A stretch of 64,000 bases of DNA. Origin: Diphasiastrum complanatum. Taxonomy: Eukaryota > Streptophyta > Lycopodiopsida > Lycopodiales > Lycopodiaceae. The notes beneath the pieces are model-generated. The model searched no databases. It saw only the letters and a list, made by a program, of their open reading frames with translations, and had not been told where the DNA came from. The stretch is taken from NCBI GenBank assembly GCA_029204225.1, contig CM055092.1, forward strand, positions 42,535,760-42,599,759, in the 5' to 3' direction. This document shows positions 35,090-46,339 of the stretch, one piece after another (positions within the stretch are counted from its first letter, which is position 1; each line of letters starts with the position of its first letter). A program made the translations under genes and the position numbers.

Positions 35090-35330
35090 TGTGAATCATG
35101 CATCTATGGGAAGCACTCTAGAAACAAGTTTCCCAAATCACATTTCATCAAAACAAAACCTGTTTTGGATCTTGTACATGGCGATCTTTGTGGTCCAATG
35201 CCAACTTCGTCCTTAGGATATACAATATATTTTATCACTTTCATAGATGATTATTCTGGATGATCTACAGTCATGTTAATTAAGCACAAATATGAAGCCT
35301 TTGAATGATTCATGAGATTCCAATGAATAT
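35090..35330 (+). pseudogene. Ty1/copia integrase N-terminal fragment 1
   Basis: The plus-strand frame reads SCIYGKHSRNKFPKSHF, then PVLDLVHGDLCGPMPTSSLG and YFITFIDDYSG before a TGA. This is the junction of the zinc-binding part and the core of copia integrase. It is a short isolated remnant. A second, related fragment with the same CIYGKH start follows about 610 bases downstream, in the same orientation. Confidence 0.85.
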
Positions 35331-35699
35331 GATGAAATTTAGTTTTTGTGAAACATGTGAAATTTGCGATACTGTTCACATTTCATCCAATTCGTTAGTT
35401 CCAGTTTTGAAACTGCAAAAAACTCGATACTTTCGTTCCATAAGACCTTTGGAAAATTTGTGAAAAAAAAAACAAAAACAATTTTCACTAGTACGTATGG
35501 CATATTCATTTGTCACATCTATTTGTTTCCACCATGTTTCCATGTTTTTAGCATATTGGAAATATGCGAAAAATCGACACCTTTGTTACAATAATTTCCA
35601 CTATAATTTGCAAAATATGCGACACTATTTTGGAATTTCCAATGAGAGATCCTAGGATTAGACATGAATTGTATGTCAGGGAAGATTGCTTGTGATGGA
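35331..35699. other. AT-rich spacer between integrase fragments
   Basis: No gene. It contains repeated ATTTGCGATAC / AATATGCGACAC motifs like those at 34,756-35,089 and 44,220-44,530. Confidence 0.5.
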
Positions 35700-35935
35700 A
35701 GACTACTTGAAGACGATGTGCAAGTCATGTATATATGGGAAGCATCATTGAGAGAAGTTCAATAAAGGTGGTGTTGCAAGAGCAAAGAAAATCCTAGATT
35801 TGATCCGCACAAATGTATGCGGGCCTATGAGGACTATGTCCTTAGGTAAAGCCTTCTATATTATGACCTTAATTGATGATATGTCATGCAAGACGTGGAT
35901 TTACTTCTTGAAGAATTGTGTGATACATTTTCACC
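35700..35935 (+). pseudogene. Ty1/copia integrase N-terminal fragment 2
   Basis: The plus-strand frame reads SCIYGKHH, a stop, EKFNKGGVARAKKILDLI, NVCGPMRTMSLGKAFYIMTL and IDDMSCKTWIYFLK. It covers the same part of copia integrase as the fragment at 35,090-35,330 but differs in sequence, so it comes from a different copia family or an old duplication. It is cut off after the core start. Confidence 0.82.
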
Positions 35936-36002
35936 AAGAAGCCGATCACCTGACAGGAAGCTCCCTAAGTGGTTTGAGAGATTGATGGAGAGCCACGACA
36001 TA

Positions 36003-37620
36003 GAGTAGTGGCAAACATCGAGCACTTTAGCTTCGCCCTTCGCCCTTCGCCTCGTCTTCGGCCTTTGGCCTTCGCCTCACTTTCGACCTTCACTTTGCTT
36101 TGGCCTTTTCTTTGCTTTCAGCCTTTTCGGCTTCAAGGAATGCCAAGGAATGGTTGCTCACCATTCTCACCACTCCCTCTTGAATGTTGCAACCTTTCTG
36201 CATGTCCAATCCCATTTCTTTTCTTTGTTTTGTAAACAGTGGTTTGTCGAGCAGCTTTGTCAGTAAATCTGCAATCATGTCTTTAGATTTTATGTATTGG
36301 ACACTCAGTTTTTCTTTCGAGATCAAGTCTCGAATGTGATGGTACTTCAAAGGAATGTGTTTGGTCTTTGAATGGAAGACCAGATCCTGGGACAAATATA
36401 TGACACTTTGAGAATCCATCATCATAGTAAATGGTTCTCTTGTTGTATGTCAATTGCATCCATCATCATCTACAACCACACTACCTCATTAGCAACCTTC
36501 AATATTGCCACATATTTGGCTTCGCATGAGGATTGAGCTACAAGTGTTTGCTTCTTGCATATCCATCTGACTGCTCCTCCGCATGCTATCAAACATGCTA
36601 CTATCACGGACTTGTTGTCATCTTTGCAGCTTGCCCAGCTTGCATCACTATAGTGTTGCACCTTGAATTCTTCTTCTGCTTTGTAGGTCAATCCCATACT
36701 TTGGGTGCCTTTCAGGTTTTGCAGAATTCTCTTTGTCATTTGCCAATGTGCTATGCGAGGGTTAGAAGAGAATTGACTCAATGCATAGACAGAGAAGGCC
36801 TGGTACAAATTGTTAAATACATCAGATTACCAATCAAGTTTTGGTATAGTATACCTTCCATTTTCTGTCTCTCCTCGTCTTTCGTTGGACAATCCTGCTT
36901 CGACAATTTTGCTCCAGCTATCATTGGTGTGGTTATTTCTTTGCAGTCCAACATTCAGTACTACTTCAGCACCTTTTCGGCATATTCTAATTGACTCAGA
37001 TGCATCATTCCTCTTGTTTGATCTCTTTTGATCTACAACCCAAGACATTTTGTCGCTTCTCCCAGATCTGTGATTCATAATTAGTAAAAATCTGACTCTT
37101 GGTATCCTTGATTAACATCAAAGAATTTTCTACCATTAGAGAGTCATCTATGAAAAATGTTAGAATCACAAGGCTTCTTCGTGACTCTTTTTATGTAGAC
37201 ATTACAATTCAGAAGGTTGTCGAGCTTTTTGTACCAAGCTCGTAATGCCTATTTTAGAGCACAAATACATCGATGTAGTTGACATGCATACTTTCAATTG
37301 TCAGGGTCTTTGAATCCTTCAGGCTACTTCATGAAGATTTCTTCCTCTAGATCTCCGTGAAGAAAGGTTGTTTTAACATCAATCTGATGAATTTCTAGAT
37401 TGTGTTGTGTTGCATATGCAAGGAGTAGTCGGATGCTTGTCATCTTGACCATTGGTGAGTACGTATCGAAGTAGTCGATGCCATACCTCTGCGCGTAGCC
37501 TTTGGCGACAAGTCTGGCTTTGTAGCATCCAACAGTGCCATCTGACTTCATTTTTCTTTTGTAAATCCATTCGGGCAGTGGCTCTAATGTCCATGCCTCA
37601 TCGACTCAATTTTTCTAACA
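36003..37620 (-). pseudogene. Ty1/copia reverse transcriptase and RNase H with charged tail
   Basis: Reading down from 37,600: YKARLVAKGYAQRYGIDYFD and VKTTFLHGDLEEEIFMK (reverse transcriptase fingers and palm), a decayed catalytic box near 37,160 (FFIDDSL instead of YVDD), QLEYAEKVLK, then RNase H with HYSDASWASCKDDNKS (36,808-36,470) and the end block KHIPLKYHHIRDLI (36,425-36,090). Past it comes an Ala/Glu/Lys-rich tail (EAEKAESKEKAKAK), similar in style to the tail at 11,461-11,700. Stops and frameshifts occur between blocks. Integrase and gag are missing, but a leader, primer site and LTR follow on the right, so this is an internally deleted element. Confidence 0.9.
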
Positions 37621-38730
37621 TTGTCTTGTGATGCCACGAAAATGTTAAATATTGAATATCAACATAAATATGGCATGATATACTCAAAAATGAAGATATG
37701 AGCTGGTTAAGTATAGATCATGAAGAGGCCTAAGTCATTTCTCGGGAATATATCTCCTAAGTACTTGCTTTGTAATTAAGGACAAGACCTTTAAAAGGAA
37801 AAGACATTGTCTTGGATAACCTTTACTAGGTCATCCATACGAAACGACTAGATACGAAACCCTTTCGCGGGAGCGACACACCTATTGTTTAAGAGGTGTG
37901 TTTGTTTGCCCTGTAGAACATATATAGATCTCACACTTCAGTCTCGATCATCGAGAGAGAAGAGTTTATGCTTATGTAAGATATTGAAGAAGTGAATAGA
38001 GTTCTGTGAGTTATTCTCTCTTATTTCTGTTCTCTACACTGCTGAGTGTGAGTGTCCTTGAGTCTGCTAACAATCTCTAACGCATTTCATGAATTACTCT
38101 CTGATCAGACAGACGCTCTAGTGCATTACAATCATTTGCTGTGTTTCTGTAAATCATGCTCTAAAGAACTGTCTTAAAACCATCTTATTCGTTTGTCGCG
38201 AATACTTTCTTTTCGGCACTCGAATAACGACTATCTTTGGTATAGTCTAGCACGATCATTGAATAAAGCTGTATGTATACATATGAGATGACAGTCCCTG
38301 TCTAAAGAATTGAGTCTTTGATCTGTTTTCCTGATTGGCATTGACATAAGTTTCTAACGTGTTCTAAAACTCTTCGTGTTCTTTAACCATTAAGTTAGGG
38401 TTTAGTTGTTGAGGACTTCTGTTTAGAAACGAATAGTTCGCGAACGCGATTAATTAATTGTCTGCACAGTTGCGAATACATCGAACAATTCTCGATTCTC
38501 TGTTGACACCTTCATCAACCAGAGTGTCATCCTTTTGATCCATTCAACTCTCCTAGGGTCTTTTTCTAGAGGCTGTTGTTCTGTGAGATCGGTCACTGAC
38601 CAACAATTCTCTTCACTCTTCAAGAGGTTTTTGATTTTGAACTTCCAAACTCGATAGTGTGCACCATCAAGATTGACATTGCAATTCTTGTCTGAATCAT
38701 TGTAGCCATATTGTGTTGCCTAGACAATCT
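37621..38730 (-). other. Leader or spacer between copia pol and primer-binding site; no gene
   Basis: About 1.1 kb without a supported frame. Since gag and integrase should lie here, their loss by deletion is implied. A stretch near 37,620-38,520 may be an inserted LTR: it carries TTTCGCGGGAGCGACACACC and a TATATAG segment, but no clear ends. Confidence 0.4.
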
Positions 38731-38742
38731 GCTCTGATACCA
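38731..38742 (-). other. tRNA-Met primer-binding site
   Basis: GCTCTGATACCA, the exact complement of the primer site, abuts TGTAGATTTTC at 38,743. Confidence 0.9.
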
Positions 38743-39045
38743 TGTAGATTTTCAATTGTGTTTGGGGGGCAGTCTTTCTGACTACCTTGTTGTGTGCTGC
38801 ACCTTTGGCTAGCTTGCAAAATTTTGTAAGGGCCTAGACAAATGACTACAGATTACAGACTTTGAAGCATTCAATCAGCAAAGATGACATAATAATCAGG
38901 GATGGAAGAGCTGAGAGCATTTGTATTTTGTATTTTTCTTTTGTTTCGAGTCAGTTGATCAGTGTCATGCATGTTGGCGACCTGTCACTCCCCTTATAGA
39001 AGCTGTTGTGTTCAGCTCGTTGGAAGACTTTCATGAGGCGTGTTT
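38743..39045 (-). repeat. Copia 5' LTR, right end truncated
   Basis: It begins TGTAGATTTTCAATTG next to the primer site. On the minus strand CTATAAGGGG (about 38,998-38,991) could be its TATA box. The sequence runs into an unrelated reading frame near 39,050, so the far end is missing. Confidence 0.6.
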
Positions 39046-39051
39046 AGCACG

Positions 39052-39330
39052 TCATTGTTGAATCAAGTAGCCGGTCACCTCTTCCATGAATGCCAATCTT
39101 TTTGTACTTTTTGGGTCCTTATGAGTGTAGAAGGACTTCTGGACTCTTGTTAACCAAAATTGGTCAATCCAGGTTTGGAATCTATGGGTCCATGGATCGC
39201 CAAGTAGTGCCGCTCTATAGTACACTCGTGCCATTGGTAGTTGGTCTTCAACTTCTTCTAAAACCAGGGTAGTATTAGGATCAAAAAATATGGGAGCTAA
39301 GAAGTCATCGCATTTGGTCTCAACGCCCAT
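39052..39330 (-). pseudogene. Gag-like fragment of unknown family (relative of 58,481-59,300)
   Basis: A 92-codon minus-strand frame with QLPMARVYYRAALLGDPWTH, WIDQFW and a Lys-rich stretch. The ARVYYRAALLG block resembles ARLYYCAALTS in the larger frame at 58,481-59,140. I infer that both are pieces of one transposon gene, perhaps a gag, but no zinc knuckle or polymerase is attached. Function unknown. Confidence 0.4.
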
Positions 39331-40379
39331 AAAAAATTCTAAGTCCCAAACGAATGTGGCGGCCGTGGTGGACTGTGGGGTCAGGACAATGGATATATTG
39401 TTTAGAAAAGGGTGAGAGCCCTATTGGCATCTACATCCATTTTTCACCCATACTCGGAAGTGATTTTTGGCCAATTCATGTTGTTGAGCATGATCTGGTC
39501 CAGAGGGGTGCCACACTCTGCCCATTTAGATCGTTGTGTATAGGGGAGAAAGTGTGCATTCACTCATAATTGCCGTGGACTCATCACATAGGCCATGATG
39601 GCCGCAGGGTCTCTTTCAAACAGTTGTTTTCTGGCAGCTCCAGCCCATTTTGACTCTGATTTTGACAGAAATTGAAACCAATAAAAACTTGCCAAACCAA
39701 TTTTTAGCATTTCCATACTGTGGGTGAGTTCTGGTTGCCTGTGCGAGTTCGGTATGAGCTCTCTGCATACTGTGCGAGTTTTCATCTTGATATCTCTTTG
39801 ATAATTTTTTGAAGTTCTCCAAAAAAACTCGCACAGGTGTCAGATGTGATCTGATTGGACTAAAAATGACCATTACAGTACCTGAAATTTTGTCTATGAC
39901 AAAAATCACTATTTTTGGATCTATCGTATCAGAACTGATAAATTTTCACTATAACCAAAATTTTGACCTAATTTCAGTTGTAACAAAACTTGCCCTATTG
40001 ATAGATGTGTTCTAGAAGTCTAATAGAGGATTGGCGAGTTCTGTGTGAGGTTCTCTGACTCAGTTGATGTTGTTTTCTGGCACTTAGATCTATTTTCTAT
40101 AGTGACGGAGAGCCGATCTAGTGATAGATCTTGAGACTGATTCTCTCTTTTATACTTATTACTAAGCTTGCAAGCAATCATACTGAATCTAGAAAAGAAG
40201 TAAATGGAAGCAATAAAAAATAAAAACACACGATACTGGAACGAACGACAAAAGGACTAGTACATGCATGCAGACACATAGAAATAACGAATGTGATTAG
40301 TACATCTCAAGTTGGAAGCAATGCTCATAATACTGCCTAAGTTGACTCCCATTTACTACAAAATCTAAGGGGATGCCTT
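39331..40379. other. No gene seen
   Basis: AT-rich DNA with short overlapping frames on both strands. GCGAGTTTT / CTCGCACAG motifs recur around 39,730-39,840. It probably is 3' or LTR sequence of the gypsy element to the right, but no LTR edge is evident. Confidence 0.4.
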
Positions 40380-42960
40380 CTAGTGTTTTAAAGTGGAAAA
40401 AATAATTTTAGCTCCCAATCAGATCTACTGGCATCTATTGTCTTATTGAGGATTTTGCATAAGATCTTATTAGTTGACTCAGCTTGGCCATTACATCAAG
40501 GGTAATAAGGGGCACTTTTCCTATGTACCACTAGGAAGGTTGATAATAAGTGTTTGATTACTGCATTCAGGAAATGTGGTCCCTATCACTAACGGTCTCT
40601 AGTGGGCATCCAAAAGACACTATAACACGCTCATAGAGAAATTTAACGGTGGATTTTGCATCTGCAGATCTAACATGAGCTTCGGCCCACTTAGTGTAAT
40701 AGTCGGTGGCTACGATAATATATCTAGATTGTGTGAATCTTGCAACCAAACTAATTGGTCCCACATAATCAATTTCTCATTTAAAAAATGCTTGCTCGGA
40801 CAATATGGGATTTAATGGCATGTAATCCTTGAATTGAGGTCACTTCGCTCGTTGACACACATCACATGCCATCACAAATTTATGTGTATCCTTAAATAAT
40901 GTTGGCCACCAGAATCCTGCCAACAGTTTTTTCGAGATGTCATCTCATATGAGAAGTGTCCACCTCCACTTCCTTCATGAGTTAGGAGAATGATGGGTGT
41001 TGTTTCCCTCTGTGAGACACCTACGAATGATTCCAACCGCCCCTTTTTTATATAGTTGTCCTGCAATGAGGGTGTAAGGAGCAGATTTGTAAATCAAGGC
41101 ACGCTGAGCGGGTTTAGGTAGATTGGGATCAATTTGGCCCGTAGTAAGGTATTCAGTATTTCTCGGGCCCAAATTGGGACGTAGTCCACTTGAAGTAAGA
41201 TGGCATCAGAAAGGTCATCATTTACACCTTCCGTTGGTTTGTTATTGCTAGGGATTCATGAAATATAGTTAGCTAAAAAATGTTGCGAACCCCTTCTAAC
41301 AACAACACGAAATTCAAATTCTTTAAGTAATAACAACCAGCATGATATGCGTCTAGTTGTGGATGTCTTGTTCAAAAGATATAATAACGCCTGATGATCA
41401 ATATAAAACACAAAAGGTTTTCCTAAAAGATAATGAAAAAACTTTTGGACTGCATACACCACAACAAGTGCTTCCCTCTTGGTAGTGGTATAATTCATCT
41501 TAGCTGGAATTAGTTGTCTACTTAAGAATCAGATAGGATAATCCTTGGAATCCTCACAAGGTTGCATCAAGACAGTTCTATGGTGTACTTAGAAGCATCC
41601 GTGTGCACATGGGATTCCATGGAATAACCGAGTGCTCGCAAAATGGGAGCACTGGCTAGAGCATCTTTGAGGTCCTTAAACACATGGCCATGCTCTTCTA
41701 CCCATTTTGGATCTACAGTTAATCGGTACATCCAACGTGCCTTACCTACAAAGTCATGTACATGACAACAATAGTAATTTGCATGGCCCATAAAGATTGA
41801 AACCTCACGTACGGTTCTAGGTGTTGGCATCTCTACAATAACTCAAACCTTTTCGAGATCACTAGCAATTCCCTTCCGAGATATGATGTGTCCTAGAACG
41901 ACACCATGAGTAATCCAGATCTGGCAATTCTCAGGATTTAGAGAGATACCATACCTCTGGCACTGAATGTATATTTTTTCAAGTACTGCTAACGTCTAGA
42001 TGCTTTAGAGTAAACTCCTAGGTCATCTAGATAGACTTCTAGCATATCTCCTATCAAGTTCATGAAGGCTGCTTGCATGATGCGTTGGAAGGTACTAGGA
42101 GTGTTACATAATCCAAAAGGTATATCCTTCCAACAAAACGTCTTCCACTCCATGGCAAAAGCAGTTTTGTGTTGATCTTCAAGTGCTATTTCTATCATGT
42201 TGTAACTGCTAAAGTCGTCTAAAAAGGAATAAGCCTCATCTCCAACCAAATTCTCTAATATGGCTACTCTGAATGCCATGGGAAAATGGTCACATTTAGT
42301 GACTGCATTAAGCTTCTTAAAGTCAACACAGATTCAAAGCTTTCCATTCTTCTTAGTTATTATTACAATGGGCGACGCCCATTCTGTATGTTTGACCTCA
42401 TAGATGAACTCGGCCTCCAGTAGGCGTTGTAATTCTTACTTAATCTTGGTACGATATATGGGATCACATCTATAGGGATGGCTAGCTACCGGGGTAGCAT
42501 CGGGTTTTAATGGTATAGGGTGTACGGCTACCGTGGGACTCACACCTTTCATGTCTTTGTATGACCATCAAAAATATGTTGATATCTTCAAAGCAGTTTC
42601 TCTAGTGCTCTACGCTGCTCTCGATTAAGGTGAGCTCCAATATGGACAATTTTGTCCTCATCTTCATCAAGATTTTTTTAATTTAGCATGACCATTCGGG
42701 ATGGTCCATCAAAAGGGACATCCCATAGTGGTTCTCGTTTGGCTTGAGGCAACTGAATAGTGACATCCTCAATCGTGTAGTCTTTGAAGTATTGTGGTAT
42801 ATTGGGGCCTTATAGTGCATAAGGCACTTTTGGCTTGATTTTCCTCATGGACTTGGATGTGGAACATTTGGTAGTTGATGGTGGAGATGCTTGCCCAGTA
42901 GGTGCATCGTCACGCACCTGCGTCCAATCCTTGGGTGGCTCCATTATGATGAGACATTTG
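40380..42960 (-). pseudogene. Ty3/gypsy pol: reverse transcriptase, RNase H, integrase
   Basis: Reading down: the reverse transcriptase N-part (42,960-42,300, decayed), FCWKDIPFGLCNTPSTFQRI and the catalytic YLDDLGVYS box (42,279-41,989), the hinge PTPRTVREVSIFMGHANYY, RNase H with HTDASKYTIELS and FYIDHQALLYLLNK (41,830-41,256), the integrase zinc-binding start (YKSAPYTLIAGQLYKKG, 41,172-40,980) and the core with VARFTQSRYIIVATDYYTKW (40,764-40,567) ending NGQAESTNKILCKILNKTID near 40,450. The RT-RNase H-integrase order defines Ty3/gypsy. Many stops and frameshifts show it is old. No LTR or gag is joined to it. Confidence 0.93.
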
Positions 42961-43104
42961 TTGAATAATGCTAAAGATAATCACAGCTTTACCAGTTGCA
43001 AGAAGTAATGGATGAGCCATCATAGAGAAAGGCGAAGGATCCGATGATGAGTATGATCATCGTGATCGCAAGGTGAAGGCTCCTGCCCAAACATGATCCA
43101 TTAC

Positions 43105-43400
43105 ATACAGAGCATACCTCTAGTTCTAATTCCATTGAGTTGCTACACCATATGGACAACTGGCACAAAACTCAGCAAGCCCAAATGGATAAGCTTACAA
43201 CTGACTTCCAAAAGGTGCTTAAAGATATGGTGGAAAAGACCTATCTTTCTCAAGAGAATGTGTGGTGCCCTATCTGTTCTTAAAGCCATACTATCAACGA
43301 GTGCCCACATGTGAAGACATATTTTTTGCAAGCTACAAGACCGATGTATAGGCAATACCGACCCTCTAGTACACCACCTTACAATCCACAACAAACTTTT
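43105..43400 (+). pseudogene. Gag C-terminal fragment with CCHC zinc knuckle
   Basis: The plus-strand frame reads IELLHHMDNWHKTQQAQMDK, DMVEKTYLSQENVWCPIC, a TAA, then SHTINECPHVK. The CPIC-x4-H-x4-C spacing is a retrotransposon zinc knuckle with a stop inside it. It leads without a break into copia reverse transcriptase at about 43,410, so two unrelated pieces are fused. Confidence 0.6.
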
Positions 43401-44110
43401 GAACGACCAGAGGAGCATATGAGAGAGTATCCTTATCGATCGATACTTGGATCTCTCATGTACGCAATGGTCTGTACAAGACCTGACATCTCTTTTGTAG
43501 TAAGCTCACTCAGCCAATTTATGGCTAATCTTGGCATTACCCATTGGAAGGCTCTCATAAGAGTCATGAGGTATATTCGAGCTACCATGGACCAGTGCAT
43601 CTGCTATGGAGAAGTCAACAACGACAATCTTCATCAGCTCAGTGAATATTCTAATGCAAGCTGGGGAGGATATGTAGACAATCGTAAGTCCACATCTGGA
43701 TTTACATTCTTCTTCAATGACGGTCCTATCTCATGGAACAGTCGTAAGCAAACCTCTTTCGCTCTTTCATCTACAAAAGCAGAGTACATTGCTACTTCTC
43801 AATCTACTAAGAAGCATTTTAGTTGAGAAATTTATTGTCAGACATTAGTTTGAATTAGTACAGTCCTACTATCATATTTTGTGATAATTAGAGTGATATA
43901 TTGCCTTATCGGCCAACCCTAGATTTCACTCTAGGAGTAAGCACATTGAGATCCGATATCAGTATATCAAGGACAAGGTTATCAACAAGGAGGTAAGCTT
44001 AAACGCAGGACATGGTTGCAAATATATTTACAAAGGCATTAAGTGTTAATGCACACATTGAAGTTTTGTGCATTGCTTAGTTTGAAGATCAAGGCATTCA
44101 CGGATCCAGA
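43401..44110 (+). pseudogene. Ty1/copia reverse transcriptase end and RNase H (plus-strand copy)
   Basis: From about 43,410 the frame gives SILGSLMYAMVCTRPDISF, THWKALIRVMRYIRATM, SEYSNASWGGYVDNRKSTSG, ISWNSRKQTSFALSSTKAEY (RNase H), ending as an open frame at 43,826. Decayed codons for the KHIEIRY-type end block follow to 44,100. It is closely related to the minus-strand copy at 45,109-46,160. It lacks everything upstream of the RT thumb. A polypurine tract and LTR start follow directly. Confidence 0.9.
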
Positions 44111-44121
44111 TTAAGGGGGGG
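44111..44121 (+). other. Polypurine tract
   Basis: TTAAGGGGGGG directly before the LTR start TGTTGGATTTATTTCC, the plus-strand priming site of the copia element. Confidence 0.85.
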
Positions 44122-44215
44122 TGTTGGATTTATTTCCTCTACTCTCCTAAATTCCATGTTAATCTGCATCCATTCATGCTGCTGTATTTTACTTGTGTTG
44201 TCCCATAGTCTGCAT
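44122..44215 (+). repeat. Start of a copia 3' LTR, truncated
   Basis: TGTTGGATTT follows the polypurine tract. After less than 100 bases it passes into a GCGACA-type minisatellite, so most of the LTR is not recognisable. Confidence 0.6.
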
Positions 44216-44600
44216 ATTTACATGTAAAATAAGACAGGCAAAAAAGGTGACAGTTGCGACAGTCTACATTTTTACTCACTATTTATGACAGGCAAAAAAT
44301 GCGACAATTGCACAGCTTGCATATTTACAACTAAAATTGAACAGGCGAAAAAATGCGACATTGCATTTTTACAAGTATTTTATGACAGGCGAAAAATGCA
44401 AAAAATGTGACATTGCATATCTACATGCATTTTATGACAGGCGACACTTGCCTTTAAAAATACGACACTTGACTTTAAAAGGATGATGGTTGTCTTTGGG
44501 TAAGCACCCTACCTTTAAAAATGCGACACTTGCCTTTAAAGGGCGCATGTTGCCTTTACATAAGGACAAGTCCAAAGACCAAAGGGTGTCGCGATTTTCG
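44216..44600. repeat. Diverged minisatellite, GACAGG / AAATGCGACA units
   Basis: Repeated modules of the form TATGACAGGCGAAAAATGCG, then ACATTGCATxTTTACA, about 40-60 bp apart. They give way to CTTTAAAAATGCGACACTTGC modules after 44,450. At least six diverged units are visible. Confidence 0.75.
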
Positions 44601-44649
44601 CATTTTCACCAACATTATTTTTTGGCGAAGCCCGACGTCGCAGTCTCTT

Positions 44650-45101
44650 CACGCTCGTTCTATGCATTGTGCTATCGGATTTGACAACAACAGCAACCAC
44701 CCACAATAAGCAATAAGCGCTAATAGTAAAACTCTAAATGGACTCTAAAGAACTGAGCTAGAATGCTCAAGAGTGTTCAAGCTTGAAAGCTTGAGAGAGC
44801 TGCTACGTGATTCAAAATAATAGAAGTATGATCAGCTATTTATACTAAGGAAATGCGGCTAGTCTAGTAGGACAACTAATTAGGTCATAGATATTAATGA
44901 CCAGTTGGCCATAGTGAGCTAGCATCTATCCAGTTAGTACTTCCTGGAAATTTACTTGCTAGACGGGCAAGTTTGTAGCTTAAGTGATTCCTGAGTATTT
45001 CTGCAGATTGTGTAGAAACATACATATAACTGCAAAATTGGATAATAAGTGGATCAAGATTAAAAGATCGATTAGTCGATAAGTAGGAGAATAATCCAAC
45101 A
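44650..45101 (-). repeat. Copia 3' LTR (minus-strand copy)
   Basis: Its right edge is ...AATCCAACA at 45,101, followed by a polypurine tract (complement) at 45,102-45,112. On the minus strand TAGTATAAATAGC (about 44,848-44,836) is a good TATA box. The left edge is not fixed. Confidence 0.65.
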
Positions 45102-45112
45102 CCCCCCCTTAA
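45102..45112 (-). other. Polypurine tract (minus strand)
   Basis: CCCCCCCTTAA, the mirror of the tract at 44,111-44,121, abuts the LTR edge. Confidence 0.85.
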
Positions 45113-46160
45113 TCTGAATCCATGAATGCTTTGACATTCAAACTTAGTTCTGCACAAAATTTCTTGTGTGCATCCAAGCTTAATGCTTTAGTAAAAATAT
45201 CCACTGCCATATCTTGAGTTCGACAGTACTGCAAGTCAACATCTTTGTCGAGAACTTTGCTTCGAACATAGTGATACTTAATTTCAATGTGCTTACTCCT
45301 AGAATGAAATCTAGGGTTGGCTGATAAAGCAATGGCACTTTGATTCTCACAAAATAGAATTGTCAAAGCATATCGATTCAGACTGATATCTAAAAGTAAA
45401 TTTTTCAACCATATTGCTTCCTTTGTAGAGGCTGCGATATACTCTAATTCAGTGGAAGGTAGAGCTATCAAAGTTTGCTTGCGACTGTTCCATGAAATAG
45501 GACCATTGTTGAGGAAGAATGTAAATATTGAAGTGGATTTACGAGTGTCCACATCTCCTACCCAACTTGCATCTAAAAAACCACTGAGAATATTGAGTTT
45601 GTCGTTGTCGACTCCTCCATAACAAATGCACAACTCCATAGTAGCTCGAAGATATCTCATGACTCTGGTAAGAGCCTTACAATGTGTTATACCAGGATTG
45701 GTCATATACTGACTCAAGGAACTGACTACAAAAGCTATGTTTGGTCTAGTATAGATCATCACGTACAAAAGCTATGTCTAGAATAGATCATCGCATACAT
45801 AAGAGATCCTATTATCGAATGATAAGAATACTCACGCATCTGGTACTTCTCTTTGATTGTTTGGGGAAACTATTCCTTCGACATCTTGAGACTTGGATCC
45901 ATTGGTGAGAGAGCTAATTTGCAATTCATCAGATTATATCTGATTAAGACATTGTGAATGTATCTTTGCTGAGAAACATAGATCAACTTCTACTTCCTGT
46001 CTCTTTGGATTTGAATACCTAGATAGTAATGAGCTTCTTCTAGATCAGTCATGTCAAATTCAGAAGATAGCATTGTCTTAGCTTCCTTTATCAGATCGAT
46101 ATTGTTGCTGAAAAGCAATGTGTCGTCATACTCTAAATTGTGAAAGCCTTATAAGAAGTA
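45109..46160 (-). pseudogene. Ty1/copia reverse transcriptase end and RNase H (minus-strand copy)
   Basis: From about 46,150 the minus strand reads the catalytic region (YDDTLLFSNN), DLEEAHYYLGIQIQRDRK, then an open frame 45,768-45,109: TRPNIAFVVSSLSQYMTNPG, GFLDASWVGDVDTRKSTS, ISWNSRKQTLIALPSTELEY, FCENQSAIALSANPRFHSRS and KHIEIKYHYVRSKVLD, to the pol stop just before the polypurine tract. The last 219 codons are intact. The upstream RT part has stops, and integrase and gag are missing. It faces the related plus-strand copy tail to tail. Confidence 0.93.
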
Positions 46161-46308
46161 TGGACCTCATTAGAGAGATAGAGATAAGTTTTCTAACAAT
46201 TTCATAATATTTTTCATATGTCATGTAGCGTGCAACTATAGAGAAGGATCCGACGCCACGACAGTCATGTTTAGCTCAGCCGTTATCTGAGGTAAAGAAC
46301 TTGCTATC

Positions 46309-46335
46309 GGGGTTTAGGGTTTAGGGTTTAGGGTT
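46309..46335 (+). repeat. Short telomere-type array (TTTAGGG x 3)
   Basis: Three and a half consecutive GGTTTAG units, the plant telomere sequence, at the left edge of the CACTA-like repeat region. Confidence 0.85.
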
Positions 46336-46339
46336 GGTG

